Assembly: GCA_045540295.1 (NCBI GenBank)
Contig: JAZQGY010000015.1
Span: 1-64,000, forward strand
Direction: 5' to 3'
DNA length: 64,000 nucleotides
DNA from: SIG452 sp045540295
GTDB taxonomy: Bacteria > Bacillota > Clostridia > UMGS1840
Shown here: piece after piece, positions 51,773-59,638 of the stretch
Layout: the number at the start of each line of letters is the position of its first letter
How positions within the stretch are numbered: position 1 is the stretch's first letter
Notes under the pieces: generated by a model
What the model was told of the DNA's origin: nothing
The model's database searches: none
Seen by the model: the letters and a program-made list of their open reading frames with translations, nothing else
Program-made: the position numbers and the translations under genes

Positions 51773-51847
51773 TGTCGAAAAGTTTTTCGATTTCTTCTCG
51801 GTTCCCGACAGATTGCAACACCTTTTTCAGAAAACCTGTGCTATACT
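51773..51847 (+). promoter_or_regulatory. Spo0A-type promoter of spoIIE
   Basis: A 0A box TGTCGAA (51773-51779) lies upstream of TTGCAA (51813-51818) and TATACT (51842-51847). The 23-base spacer is too long for an ordinary sigma-A promoter. Known Spo0A-activated promoters of spoIIE and spoIIG also have long spacers. Confidence 0.6.
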
Positions 51848-51886
51848 GATAAAAATTGGAAAAATTTGGAAAAAGGAGTGACTGCC

Positions 51887-54310
51887 GTGAGTCTGATTAC
51901 CCGAAAAAAAGAATCCGTCAAAAAAACCGTACCGAAAAAGGAACACCGGGAAATAGAAACAAAAGAAGCAAAAGAACCAAAAGAACCAAAAGAAGCGAAA
52001 GAGCCCAAGGAAGCACAAAAACTAAAAAAAGCAAACCAATCAAAAGAACAAAACAGACCGAAAAGAATAAAAAACCGAAAGAATTTGTTTTGGCAAGTCT
52101 GTGTGGGGTTATTACATTTCTTTTTATCTTTCTTTTTAAGCCGGACAAGTCTGTTTTTCGGAATGGCACCCTTTGGGGGCGCAATTCTTCTGGCAACAGG
52201 CGGAAGTGTTGCCTCCTATGTGGGAGCAATGCTTGGAAGCTATACGCTTGGGGGTTATGACACCATGGGTGCATTGACCGCTTGTTTTCTTCTAAAACAA
52301 TTGCTTCGGGCTGAGCGGTGGGATCCTCTTCTCATCTTTGTTTCCTTTGGAAGTGTGTTCACAGCGGTGCTTTTGGGGTCTTCTCCCCTCCCTTGGGACG
52401 TGATTGTAAAAGTGGTTTCCCTGCTTTTTACCCTGTCTTCTTATTACATACTAAAAAAGGCATACCGCGCTCAGTTTGTGAAGTCGCCCCAACTGAAATT
52501 CACCAAGGATGAAGGATACTGCTCGTTATTCTTGCTGTTTGCCCTGCTTTCTGGTATTCGCTCGGAAACAGTGGTTTTTTTAGTAAGGTTTCATGACGTC
52601 CTCACTTTTTTTGTCATCGCCCGTGCCGCTTACAGCTTTGGTATCGGCGGAGGTGCCGCAACGGGTGCCATACTGGGGATGCTTTCCGGACGGACAGCAG
52701 AGTTTGCCACTCTTTCTATGTCGGTGTATTCCCTCTTTGGTTTTTTTACGGGAATTTTTTCAAAATTCAATAAGTTTACTGCCTTTCTGGGTTTTCTGTT
52801 TTCCTATGTGTTTGCCGCAGCTTACTTTCCTCAAACGGCGAATCTTGTTTCTTATCAGGATATTTTGTGGGCGGGTATTTTGTTTTTGCTCTCGCCTGAC
52901 GGATTGATGGAGCCATACTTAGACCGCTATCGGGAAGGAACTCCTGTGGCAGACAGAGTTGCCTCGGAGAATCAGATTACCATCGGCAGATTAGACCGTC
53001 TTGCCAAGTCCTTTTCCGGATTATCTGTGGAAATTGGGCGTCATGAGAAGCAGTTTTGGAATTTATCGTCTGTCAGCGAGCAAACCCTTTATGATTTTGT
53101 GGGAGACAGACTTTGCCGTGGCTGCAGTCTAAAACGTTCCTGCTGGCAGGAGCATTTTTCCGAAACTTCCGAAGGCTTGACGGCAGGAATGAACCGTTTG
53201 GTAAAAGTTGGAACTCTCTCCAAAAAGCATTTGCCCGAAGGTATTCGGAATCGGTGCGTCAGAGGGGACAAGCTCATAGAAACGCTGACGGGCTTTTTTG
53301 AAATTTCTCGCCTGAATGCGTTCTGGAAACACCGTCTTGCGGAAAACACCCACGCTTTTCGGGAACAGTTTTTAGAGCTTTCAGACATTATCTGCCAACT
53401 GAAAAAGAATATGGAAACCAACCGTTATTTTGACGCTCCCTTATCTGCAGAGCTATACAGTGCATTGGGAAATGAGGGGTATCTGATTCGTGAGGCATCT
53501 GTGTTTCACTCGGCAGAGGACCAATATCTGGTAAAGCTGGGGATGTCACCCTGTAAACATGGGGAAAACTGTTTTCCCACCGTGGAGAAAATCGCTACTG
53601 AACTATTGGGCGTTCCCATGACGGTTACCGAAGGCGCCTGCGGACGTCGGCTTTGCAATTTGCTTTTAACCGAAGGAGATTTGGGGAACGTGGAACAGCG
53701 GATTCAGAGTTTTTCCAAAAAGGAGGGAGACCCCTCCGGGGATAGTCATATCGTTTCCCGGTTAAGCCGTCATCGCTACTTAATGGCGCTCTCCGACGGA
53801 ATGGGGAGTGGCGGGAAGGCAAACCAAGTGTCTTCCTCAGTTGTTACATTATTAGACGAGATGCTTCGGGCAGGATTTTCGGAGACTTCCGCCTTTTCGA
53901 TGCTAAACTCCTTTTTAATTGCCTCTTCTTCAGCATCTGCTACCCTGGATTTTGCCATTGTGGATTTGAAGAAAATGACGGCAACCGTTTTAAAAACCGG
54001 TGCTTGCCCCACCTATTTAAAACGGGGCGAGGAAGTAATTGCCGTAGGGACAGACTCTCTGCCGGCAGGAATCCGTCCCAAAAAACCGTATCAAAAAACG
54101 CTTCACCTATGCCATGGGGATATGCTTTTTCTGATTTCCGACGGTGTGGCAGATGCTCTCCCCGAGAAAGATTGGGTATACAGCGCTCTTTGTAAATATC
54201 CATCCTCCCACCTTTCGGAACATGTGGACTATCTGGCATCGGTGTCTTATGAGGCAAGTCGGGAAACTCCCGATGATATTACGGTGCTGGGACTAAAAAT
54301 TTTGCCGTAG
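51887..54310 (+). CDS. spoIIE: Stage II sporulation protein E, PP2C phosphatase
   Basis: I start at the GTG 6 bases after AAGGAGTG ((M)SLITRKKESVKK), giving 807 residues. After a charged N-terminal tail with KEPKEAKEP repeats come about ten helices, a central cytosolic region and a C-terminal PP2C phosphatase with ALSDGMGSGGKANQ, LISDGVADALPE and TPDDITVLGL. SpoIIE dephosphorylates SpoIIAA to activate sigma-F in the forespore. Its presence marks an endospore former. Confidence 0.94.
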   Translation: MSLITRKKESVKKTVPKKEHREIETKEAKEPKEPKEAKEPKEAQKLKKANQSKEQNRPKRIKNRKNLFWQVCVGLLHFFLSFFLSRTSLFFGMAPFGGAILLATGGSVASYVGAMLGSYTLGGYDTMGALTACFLLKQLLRAERWDPLLIFVSFGSVFTAVLLGSSPLPWDVIVKVVSLLFTLSSYYILKKAYRAQFVKSPQLKFTKDEGYCSLFLLFALLSGIRSETVVFLVRFHDVLTFFVIARAAYSFGIGGGAATGAILGMLSGRTAEFATLSMSVYSLFGFFTGIFSKFNKFTAFLGFLFSYVFAAAYFPQTANLVSYQDILWAGILFLLSPDGLMEPYLDRYREGTPVADRVASENQITIGRLDRLAKSFSGLSVEIGRHEKQFWNLSSVSEQTLYDFVGDRLCRGCSLKRSCWQEHFSETSEGLTAGMNRLVKVGTLSKKHLPEGIRNRCVRGDKLIETLTGFFEISRLNAFWKHRLAENTHAFREQFLELSDIICQLKKNMETNRYFDAPLSAELYSALGNEGYLIREASVFHSAEDQYLVKLGMSPCKHGENCFPTVEKIATELLGVPMTVTEGACGRRLCNLLLTEGDLGNVEQRIQSFSKKEGDPSGDSHIVSRLSRHRYLMALSDGMGSGGKANQVSSSVVTLLDEMLRAGFSETSAFSMLNSFLIASSSASATLDFAIVDLKKMTATVLKTGACPTYLKRGEEVIAVGTDSLPAGIRPKKPYQKTLHLCHGDMLFLISDGVADALPEKDWVYSALCKYPSSHLSEHVDYLASVSYEASRETPDDITVLGLKILP

Positions 54311-54372
54311 GAAGCTTGTAACAGAACATAGACCGCAAAAAGCATAGGCTTTTTATATCAATTTTTTCAGAT

Positions 54373-54480
54373 GAAATGCCTTTTGCTATCCGGAAACCTC
54401 ACCTCCTAGAGTACCAATGTACGCCTTCGGGGAATCCTGCGGTTCGGTTTGGAAATTCTATGCCCTTTTCCTTCACCTTG
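54373..54480 (+). repeat. Post-stop palindromic repeat, copy 7
   Basis: The 3' UTR of spoIIE begins GAAGCTTGTAACAGAACA, the module seen after ybeY and pyrH, then this copy: AAACCTCACC, GTACCAATGTAC, TTCGG, GGTTCGGTTT and TTCTATGCCC. Confidence 0.7.
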
Positions 54481-54488
54481 GATTACAG

Positions 54489-54529
54489 AAAAAAAGACTG
54501 CAAAGCTTTTGGCTTTTGCAGTCTTTTTA
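54489..54529. terminator. Bidirectional terminator between spoIIE and ireB
   Basis: AAAAAGACTGCAAA and TTTGCAGTCTTTTT form a 14-bp stem with T runs on both strands. Confidence 0.88.
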
Positions 54530-54534
54530 CCTTT

Positions 54535-54774
54535 TTAATTTAAATAGAAGCGGAACAGTTCTTCCAAAATATCGTCCCTCTCCAGACGGCCAATCATAGC
54601 TCTTGCGCCGTTATGACTGGTAATATAGGTGGGGTCCCCCGAAAGCACGTAGCCCACCAGCTGATTGATGGGATTATAGCCCTTTTCCTTCAGAGCCGCA
54701 TACACAAAATGCAAAATCTCATGAATATTTTTTTCGTCCTCTCTGGGAATCTGCACCATTCTGGTTTCGCTCAT
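54535..54774 (-). CDS. ireB: IreB-family regulatory phosphoprotein
   Basis: Start at MSETRMVQIPREDEKNI, with AAAGGATGG upstream; 79 residues. The UPF0297/IreB pattern is complete: VYAALKEKGYNPINQLVGYVLSGDPTYITSHNGARAMIGRLERDDIL. In Enterococcus IreB is phosphorylated by the IreK Ser/Thr kinase and affects cephalosporin resistance. Here it is a single gene, apart from its usual ruvX-alaS neighbours. Confidence 0.92.
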   Translation of the reverse strand: MSETRMVQIPREDEKNIHEILHFVYAALKEKGYNPINQLVGYVLSGDPTYITSHNGARAMIGRLERDDILEELFRFYLN

Positions 54775-54944
54775 GGGAATCCATCCTTTCTGTTTCGTAT
54801 TCATTTGACTGTATTATACCATATTTTTTTGGGGATTTCAACTGTTTTTGTATAATTTTTTGCCAAAATCAGTATGAAATTTCGCTTTCGGGGATACACT
54901 TTTGGAATATCAAAAAAATTTTTCAAGAAAAATTACCAAAAAAC

Positions 54945-54973
54945 TTGATTTTTGGAAAAAGGTATGCTATAAT
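54945..54973 (+). promoter_or_regulatory. Sigma-A type promoter of rpsB-tsf
   Basis: TTGATT and perfect TATAAT separated by 17 bases; start of transcription near 54980. Confidence 0.82.
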
Positions 54974-54979
54974 AGTCGA

Positions 54980-55107
54980 GAATTCGCACGCGCCCTTGTA
55001 CAAACTCGGTGACAAAGTTAAATTTTTTCATGGCTTTGTTCGTTTGTAAGTATAGCAATTCCAAGGCTTTACGCGGCGCCGAGGAACAACCAGAAAGGAA
55101 TTTTATC
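54980..55107 (+). promoter_or_regulatory. Structured rpsB leader, candidate S2 autoregulatory site
   Basis: CCTTG (about 54994) can pair with CAAGG (55062), GCGCC (54990-54994) with GGCGC (55075-55079), and CTCGG (55005-55009) with CCGAG (55079-55083). GACAAAG pairs with CTTTGT inside. The last two pairings compete for the same bases just before the ribosome site. This fits an r-protein leader, but I cannot match it to a known one. Confidence 0.45.
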
Positions 55108-55839
55108 ATGAGCAACGTAATCTCCATGAAACAGTTATTGGAAGCAGGCGTTCACTTCGGTCATCAGACCAGAAGATGGAACCCCAAAATGGCTCCGTAC
55201 ATCTTCACCGAAAGAAACGGAATCTACATCATCGACCTGCAGAAAACTCTGAAAAAAGTAGAAGAAGCTTACTACTTTGTTAGAGACATTGCTGCAGAAG
55301 GTGGCGAAATCCTGTTTGTTGGTACCAAAAAACAGGCTGCAGACGCTGTAAAAGCAGAAGCAGAAAGAATCGGTATGTACTATGTAAACGCAAGATGGTT
55401 AGGCGGTATGTTAACCAACTTCAAAACCATCCGCAGAAGAATTGACAGACTCTTCCAGTTAAACAAAATGGAAGAAGACGGCACCTTTGATTTACTGCCG
55501 AAAAAAGAAGTTATCAAATTAAACTTAGAAAGAGAAAAACTGGAAAAATACCTGGGCGGTATTAAAAACATGAAAAAACTCCCCAGCGTTATTTTCGTAG
55601 TTGACCCCAGAAAAGAAAGAAACGCTATCTTAGAAGCAAAGAAACTGCACATTCCTGTTGTTGCAATTGTTGATACCAACTGTGACCCCGATGAAGTGGA
55701 TTATGTAATCCCCGGTAACGATGATGCAATCCGTGCCGTTAAACTGATTGCTGAAACCATGGCAAACGCTATGATCGAAGGCAGAGAAGGCGCAGCTCAG
55801 GCAATGGAAGAAGAAACTGACGAAGAAGCAGCTGAATAA
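55108..55839 (+). CDS. rpsB: 30S ribosomal protein S2
   Basis: Start at MSNVISMKQLLEAGVHFGHQTRRWNPKM, with AGAAAGGA upstream; 243 residues. Signature stretches are VHFGHQTRRWNPKM, YVNARWLGGMLTNFKTI and DTNCDPDEVDYVIPGNDDAIRAV. It ends with a Glu-rich tail. Followed by tsf, the universal pair. Confidence 0.97.
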   Translation: MSNVISMKQLLEAGVHFGHQTRRWNPKMAPYIFTERNGIYIIDLQKTLKKVEEAYYFVRDIAAEGGEILFVGTKKQAADAVKAEAERIGMYYVNARWLGGMLTNFKTIRRRIDRLFQLNKMEEDGTFDLLPKKEVIKLNLEREKLEKYLGGIKNMKKLPSVIFVVDPRKERNAILEAKKLHIPVVAIVDTNCDPDEVDYVIPGNDDAIRAVKLIAETMANAMIEGREGAAQAMEEETDEEAAE

Positions 55840-55917
55840 TTAGAAACAGATTTTAAGAAAATAGGCAACAGTTCGCTTGCCTATTTTCCATATCATAAAG
55901 AAAAGGAGTATTTTATT

Positions 55918-56805
55918 ATGGTTACACCTCAGATGGTTAAAGAATTAAGAGAAATCACCGGTTGCGGTATGATGGACTGTAAAAAAGCATTAACCGAAAC
56001 CAATGGCGATATGGACAAAGCAGTTGAATTTTTAAGAGAAAAAGGTTTAGCAGCAGCTGCGAAAAAAGCAGGCAGAATTGCAGCAGAAGGTATTGTTTCC
56101 GACTTCACTTGTGATGGCGTTGGCGTTATCATCGAAGTAAACTCCGAAACCGACTTTGTTGGTAAAAATGCAGATTTCCAGACCTTCGTTAAAGACCTGG
56201 CTGAAATCGTTGCAAAAGAAAATCCCGCAGATGTTGCAGCATTATTAACCTTAGCATACAAAGATTCCGGCATGAGCGTTGAAGAAATGTTAAGAGACAA
56301 AATCTTAACCATCGGCGAAAACATGACCATCAGAAGATTTGAAAGATACGAAGGCGCTGTTGCTACCTATATCCATGGCGGCGGCAGAATCGGTGTTATG
56401 GTTCAGGCTGAAAACGCTTTAGACGGTGATGCTTACGAAGCTGCTCGTGATGCAGCAATGCAGATTGCAGCAATCAACCCCACCTATTTAGACAAATCCA
56501 CCGTTCCTGCAGAAGATGTTGAAAAAGAAAAGAAAATCTTAATTGAACAGATCAAAAACGATCCTAAATCTGCAGGCAAACCCGATAATATCATTGAAAA
56601 AATGGTAATGGGCAGAATTTCCAAGTTCTACACCTTAAATTGCTTAAATCAGCAGGAATTCGTAAAAGATTCCGACAAAACTGTGGAACAGTATCTGTCT
56701 TCTAAGGGCGTTAAATTAGTAAAATTTGTTCGTTTTGAAAAAGGCGAAGGCTTAGAAAAGAAAGTTGACAACTTTGCAGAAGAAGTTGCAAATATGTCCA
56801 AATAA
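55918..56805 (+). CDS. tsf: Elongation factor Ts
   Basis: A 295-residue nucleotide exchange factor for EF-Tu. The N-terminal UBA-like part has LREITGCGMMDCKKALTETNGDMDKAVEFLREKG, and the core has IIEVNSETDFVGKN (the TDFV motif). Length is normal. A terminator follows 12 bases after the stop. Confidence 0.97.
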   Translation: MVTPQMVKELREITGCGMMDCKKALTETNGDMDKAVEFLREKGLAAAAKKAGRIAAEGIVSDFTCDGVGVIIEVNSETDFVGKNADFQTFVKDLAEIVAKENPADVAALLTLAYKDSGMSVEEMLRDKILTIGENMTIRRFERYEGAVATYIHGGGRIGVMVQAENALDGDAYEAARDAAMQIAAINPTYLDKSTVPAEDVEKEKKILIEQIKNDPKSAGKPDNIIEKMVMGRISKFYTLNCLNQQEFVKDSDKTVEQYLSSKGVKLVKFVRFEKGEGLEKKVDNFAEEVANMSK

Positions 56806-56815
56806 TTATTGAACG

Positions 56816-56857
56816 AAAAAAATGGCAAGCACCAACTTCTGATGCTTGCCATTTTTA
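56816..56857 (+). terminator. Terminator of rpsB-tsf
   Basis: AAATGGCAAGCA and TGCTTGCCATTT form a 12-bp stem followed by TTTTT. Confidence 0.9.
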
Positions 56858-56859
56858 CG

Positions 56860-57100
56860 GCACACCCCATCGGGTGTTCTTTCCGGCTTCGCCGGATACT
56901 CTCCTAAAACTAAGAGAGGACAAGCTAAAAATTCATCTTTTCGGAGATTTACTTCCCGAAAAGATACCGACAATAAGCCCACAGGGAATCACCCGAGCTG
57001 TGCGAGGGTGCAGACTCCCGAAGCACAGCGGAATGTGTTTTTTTAAAAATTTTGGGAGACAAGGACGAGCAAAATTTTAAAAAAACGGGAATTATATAGA
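56860..57100 (+). promoter_or_regulatory. Highly structured region before pyrH
   Basis: Successive inverted repeats: CACCC/GGGTG, TCCGG/CCGGA, CTTTTCGG (56937) with CCGAAAAG (56956), GCTGTGC (56997) with GCACAGC (57023), and a long AT stem of 16 bp (57038-57054 with 57070-57085). No gene fits. It could be a pyrH leader, an RNA gene or an insertion remnant. No promoter is certain. Confidence 0.4.
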
Positions 57101-57114
57101 GAGGATTGAAAAAA

Positions 57115-57819
57115 ATGCAACCTATTTATAAAAGAGTATTGTTAAAAATCAGCGGCGAAGCTTTAGCAGGGGAAAACGGCTTCGGCTTGGATTTTAATGT
57201 AATCGGCGATATTGGTAAACAGGTGAAAAAATGCGTATCCATGGGTGTTCAGGTAGCTATCGTTGTAGGTGGCGGTAACTTCTGGAGAGGCAGAACCGGC
57301 GAAAATATGGACAGAACCCGTGCAGACCACATGGGTATGCTGGCAACTGCCATCAACTCCTTAGCCATTGCAGATTCTCTGGAAGCATTAGGCGTTCAGG
57401 CAAGAGTGCAGACCGCCATTGATATGCGTCAGATTGCAGAACCCTATATCCGTGGCAGAGCAGAACGTCACTTAGACAAAGGCAGAGTGGTTATTTTCGG
57501 TTGCGGAACCGGGAATCCCTATTTCTCCACCGACACTGCAGCAGCTCTTCGTGCCGCAGAAATTGGTGCAGACGTGATTTTACTTGCCAAAAAAGTGGAT
57601 GCAGTGTACGATTCTGATCCGGCAGTAAACCCCGATGCGAAAAAATTCGATACCATTTCCTATATCGATGTGTTAAACAGAGGCTTAGGTGTAATGGATT
57701 CCACCGCAACCTCTCTTTGCATGGACAACAAAATTCCGATTCATGTGTTTGGCTTATCCGAACCGGAAAATATCATTAAAGCCATCACCGGCGAAACAAT
57801 AGGAACGTTAGTGAAATAG
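57115..57819 (+). CDS. pyrH: UMP kinase
   Basis: Start at the ATG 9 bases after GAGAGGA (MQPIYKRVLLKISGEAL); 234 residues. Bacterial UMP kinase motifs: KISGEALAGENGFGLDF, VGGGNFWRGRTGENMDRTRADHMGM, and FGCGTGNPYFSTDTAAALRA. It phosphorylates UMP to UDP. frr, the usual next gene, is missing; a 750-base repeat-rich gap leads to carA. Confidence 0.95.
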   Translation: MQPIYKRVLLKISGEALAGENGFGLDFNVIGDIGKQVKKCVSMGVQVAIVVGGGNFWRGRTGENMDRTRADHMGMLATAINSLAIADSLEALGVQARVQTAIDMRQIAEPYIRGRAERHLDKGRVVIFGCGTGNPYFSTDTAAALRAAEIGADVILLAKKVDAVYDSDPAVNPDAKKFDTISYIDVLNRGLGVMDSTATSLCMDNKIPIHVFGLSEPENIIKAITGETIGTLVK

Positions 57820-57919
57820 GCTTGTAAAAGAACACAGACCACAAAAAAGCAACATTTTTTATAGCCTTCCCCTTGAGGGGAAGGTGGCAAAACCGTAGGT
57901 TTTGACGGATGAGGTGTCA
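57819..57919 (+). repeat. Post-stop module and half palindromic element after pyrH
   Basis: GCTTGTAAAAGAACACAGACC begins at the pyrH stop and runs into AGCCTTCCCC/GGGGAAGG, AAAACCGTAGGTTTT and GATGAGGTGT. It is almost identical to the sequence after ybeY at 28082-28172. Confidence 0.8.
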
Positions 57920-57962
57920 TTTTTCAAAGTGAAAATTGTTTGCAACAATTTTAGATTGTAAT

Positions 57963-58198
57963 TGCTTTTTTGTTACGAACAAACTTCACCTCTCGGCGTA
58001 CCTGTGTACGCCTTCGGGTAACCCCTACGGGTTCAGTTTGTCCGTTCTGTGCCCTTTTCCTGCACCTTAGGCAGCGGCATAATAAACGACGCCAAATGGA
58101 TGAACCTCATCACTCGGCGTACAGCACGTACGCCTTCGGGCTCGTCAAGGCGTTGCCTTGATTCGATTTGTGAATTCTGCATCCATTTCTCATCACCT
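57963..58198 (+). repeat. Post-stop palindromic repeats, copies 8 and 9 in tandem
   Basis: Copy 8 (57963-58070) has GGCGTAC/GTACGCC, TTCGGGTAACCCCTACGGG and inner arm ACGAACAAACT pairing with AGTTTGTCCGTT. Copy 9 (58076-58198) has GGCGTACAGCACGTACGCC, TCAAGGCGTTGCCTTGA and right arm TTCTGCATCCATTTC. Confidence 0.78.
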
Positions 58199-58251
58199 AT
58201 GGTGAGAAAGAATGTTTAGAGAATCAACCAAGATATATTAACAAAAGAACC

Positions 58252-58295
58252 AAAAAACCGTAAGGATTCTAAAGATAAAATCCTTACGGTTTTTC
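58252..58295 (+). terminator. Terminator before the carA promoter
   Basis: AAACCGTAAGGAT and ATCCTTACGGTTT form a 13-bp stem with a T run. Confidence 0.88.
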
Positions 58296-58363
58296 AAGGA
58301 AATTTTTTGATTTTCCAATCCCGAAAAAATGTAGAAATATACGAAAAAACCAAGAAAAAATCA

Positions 58364-58392
58364 TTGACAATTACCTATGAAAATGATACAAT
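58364..58392 (+). promoter_or_regulatory. Sigma-A type promoter of carA-carB/dapF
   Basis: Perfect TTGACA and TACAAT separated by 17 bases. The transcript would have a leader of about 170 bases. Confidence 0.85.
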
Positions 58393-58399
58393 AGATAGA

Positions 58400-58550
58400 A
58401 AGAAATTTTAGAAGATTTCTAAAGGAGAGACCATCTCCTTTTCTAAAAAACCCGAAATCCTAAGTGATTTCGGAAAAAATTTTACCCATTTTTAAGAAAA
58501 ACCGCTGATTTTGGGGTAAAGTCCCCCAAAACGGCTATGATAGATATCAA
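58400..58550 (+). promoter_or_regulatory. carA leader with three stem-loops
   Basis: AAAGGAGA/TCTCCTTT (58421-58441), followed by TTCT, CCGAAATC/GATTTCGG (58452-58472), and TTTTGGGG/CCCCAAAA (58509-58531). The last ends about 20 bases before the ribosome site. It may sense pyrimidine level; no PyrR-binding consensus is recognised. Confidence 0.45.
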
Positions 58551-58567
58551 GAAAGGATGTGCTTTTT

Positions 58568-59638
58568 TTGAAAGAAATGTACTTAATTCTGGAAAATAAA
58601 ACAGTTTTCAAAGGCAAAAGCTTTGGTGCTTACCGTGAAGCGGTAGGCGAACTGGTGTTTTCCACCAATATGCTTGGTTATATGGATACCCTGACCGATC
58701 CTGCAAACTTCGGTCAGCTTGTGATTTCCACCTTCCCCGAAATGGGTTGCCACGGCACCATCGCGGAAGAAATGGCAGGAGAAAAGGCATCCTGTTTTGG
58801 TTATATTGTGAAAGATTGGTGTCAGTCACCGTCCAACTGGCGTATGGAGGGTGATCTTGACACTTTTTTAAAGGAAAAAGACATTCCGGGAATTTACGGC
58901 ATTGATACCAGAAAGCTGACGAAAATGGTTCGTGATGCCGGCACTATGAATGCCAAAATTTCCTTTACCCCCGACTTTACCGATGATATTGCAACCTATA
59001 AAATTGTGGATGCGGTAAAATCCGTGTCCGTCCCCGAAAAGATTACCTCTATGGGTAAGGATGCCAAATATCGCGTAGTGATGTGGGATTTTGGTGCCAA
59101 CAACAATATGATGAAGGCATTTTTAGATGCAGGCTGTGATGTGACCAAAGTGCCTTACAACACCCAGGCAGAAGAAATCATCGCAATGCGTCCCGACGGA
59201 GTGATTTTATCCGGAGGTCCCGGGGATCCCACCCAGTTAATTGACGTGATTACCGAAATCCGCGGGATAAAAGACATTCCCACCTTGGGAACCGGGCTGG
59301 GGCATCAGCTTTTGGCATTATCTCAAGGTGCGAAAATAGAAAAATTGAAATTCGGCCACCGTGGTGCATCCGTTCCTGTTCGGAACGAAACCACCGGAAA
59401 AGTGTATATTTCCTCTCAGAATCACAGCTACCAGGTGGTAAACGATTCTGTAGAATCCTTTGGGAAGGTTTCCTATCGCAATGTGAATGACGGCACCGTG
59501 GAAGGCATTGACTATGCCAACATTCCTGCCTTTTCCGTGCAGTTTAACATTGAAAGTTTCTCCGAGCCTATGCATCCGGGCTTCTTGGTAGACAGATTTG
59601 TAGAAATGATGGAGGGAAAAAAAGATGCCGTTAAATAA
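58568..59638 (+). CDS. carA: Carbamoyl-phosphate synthase small subunit with a dead glutaminase site
   Basis: I start at TTG, 10 bases after AAAGGA, giving (M)KEMYLILENKTVFKGKSFG (356 residues); an ATG 9 bases later is possible. The N-terminal CarA domain (PSNWRMEGDLDTFL, YGIDTRKLTKM) and the class I glutaminase fold (VILSGGPGDPTQL, GHQLLALSQGAKIEKLKFGHRGASVPV) are intact. The nucleophile position is Gly243 (LGTGLGHQ instead of GICLGHQ) and the catalytic His position is Asn327 (FSVQFNIES instead of VQYHPEA); the partner Glu329 remains. Their 84-residue spacing equals that of the E. coli triad. It should not hydrolyse glutamine, leaving ammonia as nitrogen source. It overlaps carB by 14 bases. 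Confidence 0.93.
   Translation: MKEMYLILENKTVFKGKSFGAYREAVGELVFSTNMLGYMDTLTDPANFGQLVISTFPEMGCHGTIAEEMAGEKASCFGYIVKDWCQSPSNWRMEGDLDTFLKEKDIPGIYGIDTRKLTKMVRDAGTMNAKISFTPDFTDDIATYKIVDAVKSVSVPEKITSMGKDAKYRVVMWDFGANNNMMKAFLDAGCDVTKVPYNTQAEEIIAMRPDGVILSGGPGDPTQLIDVITEIRGIKDIPTLGTGLGHQLLALSQGAKIEKLKFGHRGASVPVRNETTGKVYISSQNHSYQVVNDSVESFGKVSYRNVNDGTVEGIDYANIPAFSVQFNIESFSEPMHPGFLVDRFVEMMEGKKDAVK

Noticed and set aside
52593..54257. Several long frames overlapping spoIIE on both strands
   Set aside because: They overlap a well-supported gene, have no recognisable domains and lack start signals.
57820..58560. frr (ribosome recycling factor) after pyrH
   Set aside because: No frame in this 750-base gap resembles it; the DNA is repeats, a terminator, the carA promoter and leader.
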